From NCBI GenBank assembly GCA_012032075.1, contig JAAURU010000190.1, forward strand, positions 1-7,086: a stretch of DNA of 7,086 nt. The letters are read 5' to 3'. Under the pieces are notes generated by a model. That model was not told the origin of the DNA, searched no databases, and worked only from the letters and a program-made list of their open reading frames with translations. The translations under genes and the position numbers were made by a program. Each line of letters opens with the position of its first letter. Position 1 is the stretch's first letter. This stretch comes from Flavobacterium sp. Its GTDB lineage: Bacteria; Bacteroidota; Bacteroidia; Flavobacteriales; Flavobacteriaceae. Below, one piece after another: positions 6,368 to 7,086 of this stretch.

Positions 6368-7086
6368 ATGAAATACTATAGTTTAAACAATAAAAATCAC
6401 CAAGTTTCTTTTGAAGAAGCCGTTATTAATGGGCTAGCTCCTGATAGAGGTTTATATTTCCCAATGGAAATACCAAAATTATCACCCTCTTTTTTGATAC
6501 TATTGAAAGTTTAACCCATGCTGAAATAGCTTTTGAAGTGATAAAACCTTATGTAGGAAATGAAATTCCAGAAGCCGAATTAAAACGCATAGTTACTGAA
6601 ACTTTATCATTTGATTTTCCATTAGTTAAAGTTGATGAAAATGTATTTTCATTAGAATTATTTCATGGTCCAACAATGGCATTTAAGGATGTTGGTGCAA
6701 GATTCATGTCGCGTTGTATTGGCTATTTCAATAGAAACAAAGACCAAAAAAACATAGTATTAGTTGCTACTTCTGGTGATACTGGTGGTGCTGTTGCAAG
6801 TGGTTTTTTAGGCGTAAAAGGTGTTGAAGTATGTATTCTTTATCCTTCTGGTAAAGTAAGTGATATACAAGAAAAACAATTAACAACTCTTGGACAAAAT
6901 ATTACAGCTTTTGAAGTAGATGGTGTTTTCGATGATTGTCAAGATATGGTTAAAAAAGCATTCTTAGATGAAAATCTTAAACATAAAAACTTAACTTCTG
7001 CTAATTCTATTAATATTGCGCGCTGGTTACCCCAAATGTTTTACTTTTTCTTTGCTTATAAAGAACTGAAAAAATACAATAAATCA
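6368..7086 (+). CDS. thrC: Threonine synthase, 5' part (one frameshift near 6490-6495; cut by window end)
   Basis: ThrC is a PLP enzyme that converts O-phosphohomoserine to threonine and phosphate, the last step of the pathway. The start MKYYSLNNKNHQVSFEEAV and the block GLAPDRGLYFP are typical of the E. coli-type (class I) family. FHGPTMAFKDVGARFMSR carries the PLP-binding lysine at residue 107 of the repaired protein, the same number as in E. coli. ATSGDTGGAVASGF is the phosphate-binding loop, and NSINIARWLPQMFYFF follows near the cut. The first frame stops after LSPSFLILLKV. Restoring one T in the run of six at 6490-6495 gives SPSFFDTIESLTHAE and keeps the frame open to 7086. About 240 of an expected 430 residues are present. 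It is the third gene of thrABC. Confidence 0.92.

Overview
The window is AT-rich bacterial DNA that looks like Bacteroidota, most likely Flavobacteriia. Three things point there. Start codons are preceded by A-rich tracts rather than Shine-Dalgarno sites. Promoter-like boxes follow the Bacteroidota pattern TTG ... TAnnTTTG. The proteins (a flavobacterial-style HutH, a fused ThrA, a secreted fibronectin-III-like protein) read as flavobacterial. This is recognition from memory, not a database search.

Layout. Positions 1-903, minus strand: remains of a secreted fibronectin-III-like protein gene with a clear promoter at 766-795. Near 130-145 it runs directly into what reads as the N-terminus of an IS982-like transposase that leaves the window at position 1. 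A long imperfect hairpin lies at 817-878. Positions 904-2399, minus strand: histidine ammonia-lyase (hutH), whose true start is at 2399 and whose frame breaks near 2240. Positions 2400-2785: divergent control region with a hutH promoter candidate, two short palindromes, a TAnnTTTG box, a 29-codon Thr/Ile-rich leader peptide (2605-2694) and two hairpins, together a probable threonine attenuator. Positions 2786-7086, plus strand: the threonine operon thrA (fused aspartokinase-homoserine dehydrogenase, frame broken near 3368), thrB (homoserine kinase, intact) and thrC (threonine synthase, frame broken near 6490-6495, cut by the window end). Both gaps inside the operon carry repeats built on TTTCAG-like units.

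Function. ThrA catalyses aspartate phosphorylation and the final reduction to homoserine. ThrB phosphorylates homoserine and ThrC turns O-phosphohomoserine into threonine. Aspartate-semialdehyde dehydrogenase, needed between the two ThrA steps, is not in the window. The leader upstream would couple transcription to threonine (and perhaps isoleucine) supply. HutH is catabolic, opening histidine degradation by making urocanate, and is not part of the threonine pathway.

Oddity. The conserved genes are broken by single-base losses, each explained by one base missing from a short homopolymer (C3 to C2, A3 to A2, T7 to T6, T3 to T2, and three more in the transposase fragment). All catalytic residues remain in the correct frames. 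The simplest reading is uncorrected homopolymer sequencing error, so hutH, thrA and thrC are annotated as genes. I see no clear undescribed system; the leader/attenuator and the transposase junction are the most interesting biology.
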